Source of the DNA: Bacteroidota bacterium
Lineage (GTDB): Bacteria > Bacteroidota > Bacteroidia > NS11-12g > UBA955
Assembly: GCA_027621365.1 (NCBI GenBank)
Contig: JAQCBH010000007.1
Location: 1-64,000 of the forward strand
DNA: 64,000 bases
Direction of reading: 5' to 3'
The notes beneath the pieces were generated by a model. It was given only the letters and a program-made list of their open reading frames with translations. It was not told the DNA's origin and did not search any database. Position 1 is the first letter of the stretch, and the number at the start of each line of letters is the position of its first letter. The position numbers and the translations under genes were made by a program. Positions 36,104-45,396 of this stretch are shown here, one piece after another.

Positions 36104-36978
36104 GCACTTCTACATTGAAAAGCTATTTCCAGTTGGTTAAGTTTCGCTTGACCTCTACCGTAGCCGCTACTTCTGCCTTCGGATACATGCTTGGCTGTCA
36201 GTTGAACAACCGAGATCACTGGAAGGATGCCTTTGAGTGGCCGGTATTCTGGGCCGTATTGATCGGGGGCATGCTGGTGGTTTTTGCTTCGAATGGTCTG
36301 AATCAAATCATTGAGAAAGGCAATGATTCAAAGATGAGCCGCACCGCCACGAGGCCCATAGTAGAAGAACGCATTTCGCTCTCTCAGGCGCGAATTTTTT
36401 CTTGGGTGTCGGGCTTGTTGGGTTTGCTGCTGTTGGCCCTGTTTACCCCCTTTGCCACTATGTGGCTGAGTATGCTTTCGCTGATTTTGTACGTGTTCGT
36501 TTACACGCCTATGAAAAAGGTGAATTCCTTGGCGGTTATGGTGGGAGCCATTCCAGGAGCCTTGCCTCCCTTGATTGGTTATACCGCAGCAGTGGGACGA
36601 ATTGATGAGCCGGGTATGATGCTGTTCTTGGTGCAGTTTTTCTGGCAGTTCCCACACTTTTGGGCCATTGCATGGATGCTGCACGACGATTACCAAAAAG
36701 CCGGCTATTGGTTGTTGCCCTCTTCGGGTGGTCGAGACAAGCGCAGCGCCTACCAAATTCTAACCTACACGGTATTGCTCATATTGGTATCCATGATGCC
36801 CATTTACTATGGTTTGAGTGACGTGAAAGCCCTAAGCATGATACTGCCCGTAGGCGCTTTTGTTCTGTATCGGGCATGGAAACTTTTCGTCAGTTTGGCT
36901 GTTCCAGAAGCAAGAAAGCTGATGTTCGCCTCCTTGTTGTTTACACCGGTCGTGTTCTTGGCCTATATAATTTTTTAA
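36100..36978 (+). CDS. ctaB: Protoheme IX farnesyltransferase (heme O synthase)
   Basis: A 292-residue UbiA-family enzyme that adds the farnesyl chain to heme B. The prenyl-diphosphate site is NQIIEKGNDSKMSRTATRP, and the second motif includes YTPMKKVNSLAVMVG. GALPPLIGYTA and FFWQFPHFWAIAWM are typical of COX10/CtaB. About eight helices. The ATG overlaps ctaA. It sits with ctaA between subunit I and III genes, so heme A supply and oxidase are co-expressed. Confidence 0.96.
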   Translation: MSTSTLKSYFQLVKFRLTSTVAATSAFGYMLGCQLNNRDHWKDAFEWPVFWAVLIGGMLVVFASNGLNQIIEKGNDSKMSRTATRPIVEERISLSQARIFSWVSGLLGLLLLALFTPFATMWLSMLSLILYVFVYTPMKKVNSLAVMVGAIPGALPPLIGYTAAVGRIDEPGMMLFLVQFFWQFPHFWAIAWMLHDDYQKAGYWLLPSSGGRDKRSAYQILTYTVLLILVSMMPIYYGLSDVKALSMILPVGAFVLYRAWKLFVSLAVPEARKLMFASLLFTPVVFLAYIIF

Positions 36979-36982
36979 TCGA

Positions 36983-37579
36983 ATGAACTCTAAAAAGAAA
37001 ATCAAAGATCCCGAACCACTGGTCGCCCCAGGCAAGTTCAATTTGTGGTTGCTCATGTTGGCCAGCAGCATGCTTTTCGCCTCTTTGGTCAGCGCATTTA
37101 TCGTGCACAAACCCGATGCGCAAGCCAAATCAACTTGGACCGCCTTTGATTTACCGATATTTTTCTTGGTTTCAGTTCTGATAGCCGTCATTTCTTCAGT
37201 CACCATTTTTGTGGCGTTCAAGGCCGCTAAAAACGACGAGTTGAATACCAATAAGACCTTCTTGGCTCTGACTTTGGGATTGGGTTTGGCTTTTTGTGTC
37301 ACCCAGTATCTGGGTTGGAAGCAATTGGTAGCCTTAGACTTAACTTTGGTAAATGCCCGTCCGGAAGACATTTCAGCCTCTTATGTTTGGATGATTACCG
37401 GCGTTCACGTCTTGCACGTTTTGGGTGGAATTATTTTGCTCGGCCTGGCCTTGTCCAAGGCCTTTAAATTGGAAATTCACAAGAAAAGCATGACGCTCAT
37501 GTCGATCGCGCACACCTATTGGCATTTTGTCGGACTTCTGTGGATTTTCCTCTATTTATTTCTTTATTTTGCACAGTAA
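36983..37579 (+). CDS. Cytochrome c oxidase subunit III, short copy
   Basis: A 198-residue subunit III-like protein with five hydrophobic helices. The C-terminal signature is HVLHVLGGIILLG, then AHTYWHFVGLLWIFLYLFLY, the helix pair of subunit III. The N-terminus (MNSKKKIKDPEP) is charged. It begins four bases after ctaB and is followed by a second, longer subunit III gene. Bacteroidota oxidase operons often have such a pair; how the two share the complex is not clear. Confidence 0.9.
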   Translation: MNSKKKIKDPEPLVAPGKFNLWLLMLASSMLFASLVSAFIVHKPDAQAKSTWTAFDLPIFFLVSVLIAVISSVTIFVAFKAAKNDELNTNKTFLALTLGLGLAFCVTQYLGWKQLVALDLTLVNARPEDISASYVWMITGVHVLHVLGGIILLGLALSKAFKLEIHKKSMTLMSIAHTYWHFVGLLWIFLYLFLYFAQ

Positions 37580-37587
37580 CATTTTTC

Positions 37588-38352
37588 ATGGCTAATCATA
37601 CCCCTGCAGCATTTGAGAACCAGCCTATGTGGGCTGGAGGACGCTCTCCTTTCAACGTGAGCTACGGTAAGCTGATGATGTGGATTTTCCTCTTGTCAGA
37701 CGCATTTACATTCTCCAGTCTTTTGGTTCAATACGGAGCCCAGCGTTTTTCTAACGTAGAATCAGCCGTCACCACCGTGTGGCCTGATCCTGCTTCGATT
37801 TTTAACCACTTCCCCTTCATGCACGGTTTGCATTTGCCCTTGCTGTTTGTGTCGGTGATGACTTTCATCTTGATTTTGTCATCTGTGACTATGGTATTGG
37901 CTGTAGAAGCCGGCCACCGCAACAGCAAAAAGGAGGTACAGACTTACATGATTTACACCATCATTGGGGGTGTGGCATTTTTAAGTTGCCAGGCATGGGA
38001 GTGGTACACTTTCATTCATGAAGGCGCCCGCTTGTATGGCAATACCTTCGGTATTACCGAGCAAGGATATGAGCATTTGCACAGTGTGAGTTTTGGTGAC
38101 CATTTTGAGTGGGCTTTGGGTGATAGAACTGACGGTCCTGTTCCCTTTGCGGCCTTGTTCTTCATTGTTACAGGTTTCCACGGTTTCCACGTATTCTCAG
38201 GTGTAGTGATCAACGTGGTGGTTTACATTATGACCGTTCGCGGAGTGTTCGAGCGCCGTGGCCATTACGAAATGATCGAGAAGGCCGGTTTGTACTGGCA
38301 CTTTGTAGACTTGGTTTGGGTATTTGTATTTACCTTCTTCTATTTGATTTAA
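37588..38352 (+). CDS. coxC: Cytochrome c oxidase subunit III, long copy
   Basis: A 254-residue subunit III with about six to seven helices. Signatures: KLMMWIFLLSDAFTFSSLL near the start, FLSCQAWEWYTFIHEG, FHGFHVFSGVVINVVVY, and the C-terminal GLYWHFVDLVWVFVFTFFYL. The start at ATG 37588 (MANHTPAAFE) is eight bases after the short copy and is preferred over an upstream in-frame start inside that gene. It stabilises subunit I and helps proton uptake (family knowledge). Confidence 0.94.
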   Translation: MANHTPAAFENQPMWAGGRSPFNVSYGKLMMWIFLLSDAFTFSSLLVQYGAQRFSNVESAVTTVWPDPASIFNHFPFMHGLHLPLLFVSVMTFILILSSVTMVLAVEAGHRNSKKEVQTYMIYTIIGGVAFLSCQAWEWYTFIHEGARLYGNTFGITEQGYEHLHSVSFGDHFEWALGDRTDGPVPFAALFFIVTGFHGFHVFSGVVINVVVYIMTVRGVFERRGHYEMIEKAGLYWHFVDLVWVFVFTFFYLI

Positions 38353-38369
38353 CCGCTTAAACGAACAAT

Positions 38370-38708
38370 ATGGATTTCCACGTTAAACCCGGCGAATACG
38401 ATGCCATCAACTATATCCCTCACACCGAAAGTCACGGTACCAAAGAATTGTGGCGCACGTTTTGGTTGTTGTTGGGCATCACGATCCTAGACTTTGTGAT
38501 TTATTTCGTCATGCCTGCTACAGGTTTGAGAAACTTCATCTTCATTTTCTTCGGATTGGTAAAAGCCTATTACATTGTTGGTGCCTTCATGCACTTGAAG
38601 CACGAGAAAATCAATTTGGCTTTGATCATTTTGGTGCCAACCATTTTTATTGTTGGACTCATCATGGGTCTGTTGTACGAAGGAAACGCCCTCACCTGGG
38701 TCAAGTAA
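38370..38708 (+). CDS. Cytochrome c oxidase subunit IV family protein
   Basis: A 112-residue protein with three hydrophobic helices. The helix-turn FGLVKAYYIVGAFMHLKHEK is the hallmark of bacterial subunit IV (caa3/bo3 type). It starts 17 bases after coxC and is followed closely by the SCO gene. It is a small structural subunit or assembly aid of the oxidase. Confidence 0.9.
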   Translation: MDFHVKPGEYDAINYIPHTESHGTKELWRTFWLLLGITILDFVIYFVMPATGLRNFIFIFFGLVKAYYIVGAFMHLKHEKINLALIILVPTIFIVGLIMGLLYEGNALTWVK

Positions 38709-38714
38709 TTCTGC

Positions 38715-39398
38715 ATGAGTAAAAAATATAACAGCAAGAAAGTGGCCGCATTCGCGGCCCTTGTTGTTTTACCGGCCTTAGGTATCTTCTTCTTTGCGCA
38801 ACTCAAATGGGTGCACAAGGAGCTTCCTTACTATTTCATGGAGGAGTCATTGGATGGCCGCGATTCCATTCCTCAAACAGTCAGTGATATTGTATTGTAC
38901 AACCAACACGGCCAGAAAATCACTTTGGATGATTTTGATTCGTGCATCGTTTTGGTCAACATCTTTTTTGCCTCTTGCCCCGAGGTTTGTCCCCAAATGA
39001 ACAAACAGTTGCAATCAGTGGCAGAAAAGTTTGGCAACAATCCCGATGTGCGTTTTCTATCGGTGACCATTGATCCCGAACGCGATAGCATTCCTGTGTT
39101 GGCCACCTATGCTGAGACCTTTGATGCTGATTTGTTCAAACGTACATTCGCTACAGGAAGCAAGCGCGAGATTTACGATTGGGCCATCAATGATTTGCAT
39201 CTAGCTACCGAACAAACACCCGATGACGATTTCATTCACGATGACAAAGTGGTGATCTTGGATAAAAACCGTCACATTCGCGGTATTCTGCCTACTCGAG
39301 GAGAAACGAATACCGAACGAATGGAGCATATAAAAAGAATAAGCGACGACATCAATAACCTATTGTATGAATACAGAAAACAAAACATGGATCTCTGA
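38715..39398 (+). CDS. SCO1/SenC copper chaperone for the oxidase
   Basis: A 227-residue membrane-anchored thioredoxin-fold protein that delivers copper to the CuA site of subunit II. One N-terminal helix (10-29) is followed by the copper motif FFASCPEVCPQMN, with Cys88 and Cys92, and the third ligand His175 in DDFIHDDKVVILD. FLSVTIDPERD is the conserved strand before the insert. Its 3' end overlaps the next gene by 32 bases, implying coupled translation. Confidence 0.94.
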   Translation: MSKKYNSKKVAAFAALVVLPALGIFFFAQLKWVHKELPYYFMEESLDGRDSIPQTVSDIVLYNQHGQKITLDDFDSCIVLVNIFFASCPEVCPQMNKQLQSVAEKFGNNPDVRFLSVTIDPERDSIPVLATYAETFDADLFKRTFATGSKREIYDWAINDLHLATEQTPDDDFIHDDKVVILDKNRHIRGILPTRGETNTERMEHIKRISDDINNLLYEYRKQNMDL

Positions 39399-39921
39399 TA
39401 AAGGGTTCTTTTGGTTGGTATTGGTCATTTCATTGGCGGTACCAGCGGTAGTTACCCTGCTTCGATATATGCCTGAAGACTATCGCCCCACGGCCGATTT
39501 TGCCAAGCATTTGCCATTCGCCAACGCCGTGATCAACAGTTTTGTCAGTGTCATGTTGATCATGGGTTACAGGGCCATTCGGGTTCAAAAGAACAAAGGC
39601 ATGCATCAGTTATACATGCTTTCTGCCTTTTCGGCTTCGGCTTTGTTCTTGATCAGTTATGTGGTGTACCATACGGTGATGCCCCATACCGAGTATTGTG
39701 GCGAAGGGTTCATGCGCAATTTGTATTTGTTCATTTTGCTCACGCACATCGTTTTGGCTGCGGCTATATTGCCTTTGATCTTGTACACGATTTACTTTTC
39801 GACCTCGGGCCGATTTGAGCGTCACAAGAAGATCGCGAAATGGACTTTTCCCTTGTGGTTATATGTATCAGTTACCGGAGTTATTGTGTACATCATGATA
39901 AGTCCGTGCTATAATTTTTAA
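39367..39921 (+). CDS. DUF420-family membrane protein of the oxidase operon
   Basis: A 184-residue protein with five hydrophobic helices and the DUF420 pattern HLPFANAVINSFVSVMLIMGY, KNKGMHQLYMLSAFSASALFLISYVVYH and HIVLAAAILPLILYT. The conserved histidines (H107-type YHTV and LTHIV) suggest metal or heme contact. Members occur beside SCO and oxidase genes and are thought to help oxidase assembly. The ATG at 39367 lies inside the SCO gene. Its TAA stop forms the start of a TAACTTTG element for the next gene. Confidence 0.9.
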   Translation: MNTENKTWISDKGFFWLVLVISLAVPAVVTLLRYMPEDYRPTADFAKHLPFANAVINSFVSVMLIMGYRAIRVQKNKGMHQLYMLSAFSASALFLISYVVYHTVMPHTEYCGEGFMRNLYLFILLTHIVLAAAILPLILYTIYFSTSGRFERHKKIAKWTFPLWLYVSVTGVIVYIMISPCYNF

Positions 39922-39926
39922 CTTTG
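39919..39926 (+). promoter_or_regulatory. TAACTTTG -7 element at the DUF420 stop codon
   Basis: Reads TAACTTTG-CTCC-ATG, with TAA being the upstream stop. It would give the small CPMC gene and DUF983 their own transcript inside the operon. Confidence 0.55.
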
Positions 39927-39930
39927 CTCC

Positions 39931-40179
39931 ATGAAACGGTTGGTTCTATTTGTTTTGTTCCATGTTGCTTCGGCTTTGACCTCCTTGCAGGCTCAGTGCC
40001 CGATGTGCAAAACGGCGCTCACATCCAATCGGGACATGAACGGGAAGTCAGAGGCTACTGTTGGCAATGGCATTAACAAGGGCATTTTGTTCTTGTTGGC
40101 TACCCCATACGTATTGGTGGGCACAGCCGGATTCTTCTACTACCAGAATTTCAAGAAAAAGAAAGCTCAACGTGGCTGA
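39931..40179 (+). CDS. Small exported membrane protein with CPMC motif
   Basis: An 82-residue protein: signal peptide (1-21, ending SLQAQ), then QCPMCKTALTSN at the mature N-terminus, a glycine-rich stretch (GNGINKG), one transmembrane helix (about 50-70) and a short Lys-rich cytoplasmic tail. The CxxC just outside the membrane could bind copper or heme, or act in thiol exchange. Its place right after SCO and DUF420 fits oxidase assembly (inference). I do not recognise a named family. The start is four bases after a TAACTTTG element. Confidence 0.75.
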   Translation: MKRLVLFVLFHVASALTSLQAQCPMCKTALTSNRDMNGKSEATVGNGINKGILFLLATPYVLVGTAGFFYYQNFKKKKAQRG

Positions 40180-40579
40180 AGAAAAAATCCAAAAGGCCGG
40201 TGCGCTTGCATTTGCGGCTTGTCGCTGTCCTCGTTGCGGCAAAGGGCCCGTTTTTAAGTATTCCATACTCAATCCAGCTAAGTTCTCAGAGGCGCATGAT
40301 CATTGCCCCTCTTGCCATTTGCCCTTTGAACCCGAGACGGGATTCTTTTATGGGGCTATGTATTGGAGTTATGCTTTGATTGTGGGTATGTCGGTAACCT
40401 TTGCAGTTGCGCTTTGGTACTTGGGTTTGTTCGATTACGCCATGGGTATCATTCCAGTGAGCATATTGCTCATGCTGCCTATAGTGTTTCGATACAGCCG
40501 CATGCTGATGCTGTTCATTGTTTACCCCATCATGTACAAGGATATCTTTACGGGTAAGAAAAAGGCTTACACCGAATAA
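40172..40579 (+). CDS. DUF983-family zinc-ribbon membrane protein
   Basis: A 135-residue protein with an N-terminal zinc ribbon (CRCPRCGKGPVF and HDHCPSCHLPFEPETGFFYGAMY) and two to three hydrophobic helices. This is the DUF983 pattern, often near oxidase or heme genes. The proposed start is GTG 40172 (VAEEKIQKAG), which overlaps the preceding stop; there is no ATG in frame close by except inside the upstream gene. It is the last gene before a bidirectional terminator. Confidence 0.85.
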   Translation: MAEEKIQKAGALAFAACRCPRCGKGPVFKYSILNPAKFSEAHDHCPSCHLPFEPETGFFYGAMYWSYALIVGMSVTFAVALWYLGLFDYAMGIIPVSILLMLPIVFRYSRMLMLFIVYPIMYKDIFTGKKKAYTE

Positions 40580-40580
40580 C

Positions 40581-40610
40581 AAAAAAGCCCGGCCTAGGCC
40601 AGGCTTTTTT
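40581..40610. terminator. Bidirectional terminator between the oxidase operon and recA
   Basis: AAAAAAGCC...GGCTTTTTT with an inner GGCC-TA-GGCC. It ends both the rightward oxidase operon and the leftward recA transcript. Confidence 0.85.
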
Positions 40611-40628
40611 GTCAATAGGAATTTTGAA

Positions 40629-41657
40629 TCAATTCTCTTCGCTAGGTTCTACGTCGAGAATATCGACATCAGCTCCCTTGGCTTTGATCTTGGCTTCGAT
40701 TTCAGCCATCAATTCTGGATTGTCTTCCAACAGTTCCTTGACGGAGTCGCGACCTTGACCCAACTTGGTGCCGTCGTAGCTGAACCAACTACCGCTCTTT
40801 TGAACGATACTGGCATCAACACCCAAGTCCAGTACTTCACCGCTACGGCTAACACCGCGACCGTACATGATGTCAAATTCCACCACTCGGAAGGGGGGAG
40901 CCACCTTGTTCTTGGCTACTTTCACACGAGTGCGGTTACCAATGACTTCATCGGTGCCCTTGATTTGGGCCGCACGGCGAATATCCAAACGAATGGAGGC
41001 ATAGAATTTCAACGCATTACCACCGGTAGTGGTTTCAGGGTTACCAAACATGACACCGATTTTCTCGCGCAACTGGTTAATGAAGATGGCTACGCAACCG
41101 GTTTTGTTGATCGTACCGGTGAGTTTACGCAGCGCTTGACTCATCAAACGAGCGTGCAAACCTACTTTGCTGTCGCCCATATCGCCTTCGATCTCGGCTC
41201 GGGGTACCAACGCGGCAACCGAGTCAATGACGATGACATCGATGGCACCTGAGCGAATCAAGTTGTCGGCGATTTCCAGTGCCTGTTCCCCGTCATCGGG
41301 TTGGGAAATGAGCAAATTATCAATGTCTATGCCCAAGTTTTTGGCATAAAACTTATCAAAAGCATGCTCCGCATCAATAAAGGCACAAATGCCTCCTTTC
41401 TTCTGAGCTTCAGCAATGGTATGCAAGGCAATGGTGGTCTTACCTGAACTTTCAGGACCGTAAATCTCAATGATTCGGCCGCGTGGGAAACCGCCCACTC
41501 CAAGGGCTAGGTCTAAGCTAAATGAACCGGTAGAAATGACCTCAACGGCCACGTTCTGGTTCTCGTTCATCTTCATGACAATGCCCTTGCCATAGTTCTT
41601 CTCCAATCGCTCTATGGTCTGTTGGAGGGCTTTGAGTTTTTCTTTTTGTTCGCTCAT
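40629..41657 (-). CDS. recA: Recombinase RecA
   Basis: A 342-residue RecA that forms filaments on single-stranded DNA and triggers the SOS response where LexA exists. Walker A GPESSGKT is at residues 67-74. Walker B-like [16 protein letters not shown], the loop [20 protein letters not shown], and the C-terminal acidic tail (DVEPSEEN) are present. It starts at ATG 41657. The upstream region has a normal -33/-7 promoter about 50 bases away; I saw no clear LexA palindrome. Confidence 0.98.
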   Translation of the reverse strand: MSEQKEKLKALQQTIERLEKNYGKGIVMKMNENQNVAVEVISTGSFSLDLALGVGGFPRGRIIEIYGPESSGKTTIALHTIAEAQKKGGICAFIDAEHAFDKFYAKNLGIDIDNLLISQPDDGEQALEIADNLIRSGAIDVIVIDSVAALVPRAEIEGDMGDSKVGLHARLMSQALRKLTGTINKTGCVAIFINQLREKIGVMFGNPETTTGGNALKFYASIRLDIRRAAQIKGTDEVIGNRTRVKVAKNKVAPPFRVVEFDIMYGRGVSRSGEVLDLGVDASIVQKSGSWFSYDGTKLGQGRDSVKELLEDNPELMAEIEAKIKAKGADVDILDVEPSEEN

Positions 41658-41704
41658 CTCAATTATTACAACTTTTTAAAGGTACTTTTTGTTCGATTCG
41701 TTTT

Positions 41705-41712
41705 CAAAGGTA
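41705..41712 (-). promoter_or_regulatory. recA promoter, TACCTTTG -7 element
   Basis: The reverse strand has TACCTTTG about 47 bases before the recA ATG and TTTG at 41735-41738, a 22-base gap. This is a full Bacteroidota-type -33/-7 pair with a normal leader. Confidence 0.6.
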
Positions 41713-41783
41713 GAAAATGTGAAAATATATTTGACAAATGTATGTTAAAAATATTATCAACACCAAATTCTACTCATCCCAAA

Positions 41784-41790
41784 AAGGAGG
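41784..41790 (+). promoter_or_regulatory. Strong Shine-Dalgarno site AAGGAGG before radC
   Basis: AAAAAGGAGG ends nine bases before the ATG at 41800. It is the clearest such site I found in the window, where most genes lack one, and it decides the radC start. Confidence 0.6.
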
Positions 41791-41799
41791 TCTGCTTTG

Positions 41800-42450
41800 A
41801 TGCCTCGAGAGCGCCTTTTGGCCCATGGCAGAAGGGCTTTGAGCGATCAAGAACTCCTGACTTTGCTCTTGGGTTCTGGCAATCGTTGCAAATCCGGAAG
41901 TCAATTGGCGGCTGAAATTCTCAATTCGTGCGGGAACAACTTGGATGAGCTTGCTAAGCTCAGTGTAGAAGCTCTTTGCGCGATTCCAGGACTGGGTCAG
42001 GCCAAGGCCATGGGTTTGGCGGCTGCCTTTGAATTGGGTCTTCGCCGACAGGCGCCTATGGCATCCAAACCCAGTGTTCGTTCTTCGGCCGATGCCTACC
42101 GCATCATGCGTCCTCATTTGGTTGACCTTCACGCCGAGGCCTTTTTGGTTCTCTACATGAATAGAAGGCATGCGGTCATTCGACTGGAGACTTTGAGCAC
42201 GGGAGGCATTAGCAGCACGGTGGTCGATGTTCGTCTTCTATTGAAGCGGGCACTGGAACTAGGGGCTACGTCCTTGATAGTGGGTCATAATCATCCGTCG
42301 GGGAATTTGAGCCCCAGTCCACAAGACCGTAGTTTGACCGATCAGTTGAACAAGGCCTCGCGATTTTTAGACTTTGAATTGCTCGATCATCTGGTAGTGA
42401 CGGAGGCCGGTTATACGAGCTTTTCAGATGAGGGACTTTTAGGCAACTGA
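41800..42450 (+). CDS. radC: RadC-family JAB/MPN domain protein
   Basis: A 216-residue RadC-type protein. A helix-hairpin-helix ([10 protein letters not shown], about 61-70) comes first. The JAMM metal site follows: Glu113, then His163, His165, Ser167 and Asp176 in [16 protein letters not shown]. The opening [19 protein letters not shown] is short. Most relatives have about eight more residues including a W-A-x-D-R-P stretch. The strong Shine-Dalgarno site supports this short form. The role of RadC in DNA repair is not established. It lies 11 bases before gcvP. Confidence 0.93.
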   Translation: MPRERLLAHGRRALSDQELLTLLLGSGNRCKSGSQLAAEILNSCGNNLDELAKLSVEALCAIPGLGQAKAMGLAAAFELGLRRQAPMASKPSVRSSADAYRIMRPHLVDLHAEAFLVLYMNRRHAVIRLETLSTGGISSTVVDVRLLLKRALELGATSLIVGHNHPSGNLSPSPQDRSLTDQLNKASRFLDFELLDHLVVTEAGYTSFSDEGLLGN

Positions 42451-42461
42451 AGTCCAACAGA

Positions 42462-45377
42462 ATGCACGAAAAAATCGCAGCAAAGGCTGTAAATTCGAAC
42501 CTCGATATGCAATACAGCGCCCGCTACTCAAAGCCTTTCGCAGAGCGCCACAACGGCTCACACGGAGAGGACCTTCAGGCCATGTTGGAAACGGTTGGAG
42601 TTTCCAGTTTGGACGAGTTGATCAGCAAGACCATTCCTGCCAACATTCGCTTGCCGAAAGAGTTGAACATTGGAGAGGCCTTGACGGAGAGTGAGTTTCT
42701 TGCTATGCTCAAAGGCAAAGCGGCTAAGAACAAGTTGTTCAAGCACCACATTGGAATGGGCTATTACGATACCCTGACCCCCGGTGTGATTTTGCGCAAC
42801 ATCATGGAAAATCCAGGTTGGTACACGGCTTATACGCCCTACCAAGCAGAGATTGCCCAAGGTCGTTTGGAAGCCTTGTTGAACTACCAGACCATGGTCA
42901 TTGACTTGAGCGGTATGGAGATTGCCAACGCTTCATTGTTGGACGAAGGTACGGCCGCAGCTGAGGCCATGAACATGTTCCGCGCCGCCGATAAAAAAGG
43001 CGTGGCTCATCGTTTCTTTGTCGATCAGCATACCTTCCCACAGACCCTGGATGTGTTGATCACCCGCGCTGAACCCGTTGGCGTGGAGATTGTGACCGGC
43101 GATTTCGCTACGGCCAATTTGGACGACACTTACTTCGGAGCCCTGATTCAATACCCCAATAGCAACGGTAGCATCGAAGACGTTCGCGCCTTTGTGGCTG
43201 ATTGCAAAACCAAGGGCATCAAAACTGTTTTTGCCTCCGATTTGATGGCATTGACTTTGTTGACTTCACCCGGTGATTTGGGCGCTGACTGCGTAGTGGG
43301 AAATACCCAGCGCTTCGGTGTACCCATGGGCTTCGGTGGTCCTCATGCAGCCTTCTTTGCCACCAAAGACGAATACAAGCGCCAGATTCCAGGTCGCATC
43401 ATCGGTGTTTCAATTGACAAGCGCGGCGAACGTGCCTTGCGCATGGCCTTGCAAACCCGTGAACAGCATATAAAGCGCCAGAACGCTACCTCCAACATTT
43501 GCACAGCGCAGGTATTATTGAGCATCATGGCCAGTATGTACGGCGTGTACCATGGCCCCGACGGATTGAAAAAAATCGCCGGCCGCATACACGCTCAAAC
43601 CCGTTTGTTGGAACAGGCCTTGACCCAGTTGGGATACACCCAATTGAACGGCCACTATTTCGATACCCTCAAGGTAGCCGCTGACGAACAAGCCGTTCGC
43701 AAAGTGGCGGAAGCACAGGGCCGCAACTTGCGCTATTTCGGAGATGGTCACGTGGGTATTTCCATTGACGAGACCTGCACCGAGAAAGACATTCAGGTAT
43801 TGGCTGACATCTTCGCAGCCGCCAAAAACACCAGCGCATCGGCAGTGTACGCTTCAGGTGATAGCGTGGCTGTGAATTGGCCCGCTTGGGCTCAACGCCA
43901 GAGCAATTTCATGTTGCACCCTGTGTTCAACTCTTATCATATCGAGCACGACATGTTGCGTTACATCAAGTCTTTGGAAGCCAAAGATCTCAGCTTGTGC
44001 CACAGCATGATTTCCTTGGGTTCTTGTACCATGAAGTTGAATGCAACCACAGAGATGATTCCCGTTACCTGGCCTGAATTCAACTCTCAGCACCCCTTCG
44101 TGCCTGTTGATCAGGTAAAAGGATACTTGGAGATGATCGAAGAACTGAATCAAGACCTGTCTGAAATCACCGGTTTCGACCGCATGAGCATGCAGCCTAA
44201 CTCAGGTGCTCAGGGTGAATACGCCGGTTTGATGGTCATTCGCGAATACTTCAAAGACCGCGGCGAAGCTCACCGCAACATAGCCTTGATTCCGTCTTCT
44301 GCTCACGGAACCAACCCCGCTTCTGCCGTCATGGCAGGAATGAAGGTGGTGGTTACCGCATGCGACGAACTTGGAAACATTGACATTGCCGATTTGCGCG
44401 CCAAAGCCGAAGAGCACAAGGACAACTTGGCTTGCTTGATGGTGACTTATCCTTCGACACATGGAGTATACGAGGCCGGCATTCGCGAAATCACTCAGAT
44501 CATTCACGACAACGGCGGTCAGGTGTATATGGACGGAGCCAACATGAATGCTCAGGTGGGATTGACTTCTCCCGGCATGATTGGGGCTGACGTTTGCCAC
44601 TTGAACTTGCACAAGACCTTCTGCATTCCTCACGGTGGGGGTGGACCTGGTATGGGCCCCATCGGTGTGGCTAAGCATTTGACTCCTTATTTGCCTTCTC
44701 ACGCGGTTATTCCAACCGGTGGTGACAAGGCCATGCACGCGGTTTCTGCAGCCCCTTATGGTTCAGCGAGCATCCTTTTGATCTCGTATGCCTACATCAA
44801 AATGATGGGTGGCGACGGATTGAAAGCTGCCACCGAGATCGCCATCTTGAATGCCAACTACATGAAGGCGCGTTTGGAGAAAGAGATTCCCATTTTGTAC
44901 AAAGGCGAGAACGGATTCTGCGCCCACGAAATGATCTTGGATACCCGCGTGTTCAAACAAAGCTGTGGCATTGAAGCCGAAGATTTTGCCAAGCGTTTGA
45001 TGGATTACAATTTCCACGCTCCAACCTTGAGCTTCCCTGTGGCCGGTACCTTGATGATCGAGCCTACCGAGAGCGAAAGCAAGGCAGAGTTGGATCGTTT
45101 CTGCGATGCCATGTTGAGCATTCGCGAAGAGATTCGCGCCATTGAAAACGGCCAAGCCGATGCTCATGACAACTTATTGAAGTCTGCGCCTCACTGTGCC
45201 GATGAAGTCATTTCCAGCGATTGGAATCACAGCTTCAGCCGTGAGCAGGCAGCCTTCCCATTGCCCTATGTGAAAGCCAACAAATTCTGGCCTACCGTGT
45301 CTCGTGTGAACAACACCCACGGTGACCGCAATTTGGTTTGCGCTTGCCTACCTTTGGAAGCCTACGCCGAGGCCTAA
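42462..45377 (+). CDS. gcvP: Glycine dehydrogenase (decarboxylating), P protein
   Basis: A 971-residue P protein of the glycine cleavage system, which decarboxylates glycine on pyridoxal phosphate and passes the aminomethyl group to the H protein. It is the single-chain form (alpha and beta parts fused). Marks include [33 protein letters not shown], the catalytic [15 protein letters not shown] and [10 protein letters not shown]. The PLP lysine is Lys718 in [21 protein letters not shown]. The ATG at 42462 begins a short extension before the conserved part. No glycine riboswitch fits in the 11-base upstream gap. Confidence 0.97.
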   Translation: MHEKIAAKAVNSNLDMQYSARYSKPFAERHNGSHGEDLQAMLETVGVSSLDELISKTIPANIRLPKELNIGEALTESEFLAMLKGKAAKNKLFKHHIGMGYYDTLTPGVILRNIMENPGWYTAYTPYQAEIAQGRLEALLNYQTMVIDLSGMEIANASLLDEGTAAAEAMNMFRAADKKGVAHRFFVDQHTFPQTLDVLITRAEPVGVEIVTGDFATANLDDTYFGALIQYPNSNGSIEDVRAFVADCKTKGIKTVFASDLMALTLLTSPGDLGADCVVGNTQRFGVPMGFGGPHAAFFATKDEYKRQIPGRIIGVSIDKRGERALRMALQTREQHIKRQNATSNICTAQVLLSIMASMYGVYHGPDGLKKIAGRIHAQTRLLEQALTQLGYTQLNGHYFDTLKVAADEQAVRKVAEAQGRNLRYFGDGHVGISIDETCTEKDIQVLADIFAAAKNTSASAVYASGDSVAVNWPAWAQRQSNFMLHPVFNSYHIEHDMLRYIKSLEAKDLSLCHSMISLGSCTMKLNATTEMIPVTWPEFNSQHPFVPVDQVKGYLEMIEELNQDLSEITGFDRMSMQPNSGAQGEYAGLMVIREYFKDRGEAHRNIALIPSSAHGTNPASAVMAGMKVVVTACDELGNIDIADLRAKAEEHKDNLACLMVTYPSTHGVYEAGIREITQIIHDNGGQVYMDGANMNAQVGLTSPGMIGADVCHLNLHKTFCIPHGGGGPGMGPIGVAKHLTPYLPSHAVIPTGGDKAMHAVSAAPYGSASILLISYAYIKMMGGDGLKAATEIAILNANYMKARLEKEIPILYKGENGFCAHEMILDTRVFKQSCGIEAEDFAKRLMDYNFHAPTLSFPVAGTLMIEPTESESKAELDRFCDAMLSIREEIRAIENGQADAHDNLLKSAPHCADEVISSDWNHSFSREQAAFPLPYVKANKFWPTVSRVNNTHGDRNLVCACLPLEAYAEA

Positions 45378-45396
45378 TCTTCGCGTAGCAGCGACC

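Noticed and set aside
42451..42461. Glycine riboswitch before gcvP
   Set aside because: Only 11 bases separate radC and gcvP.
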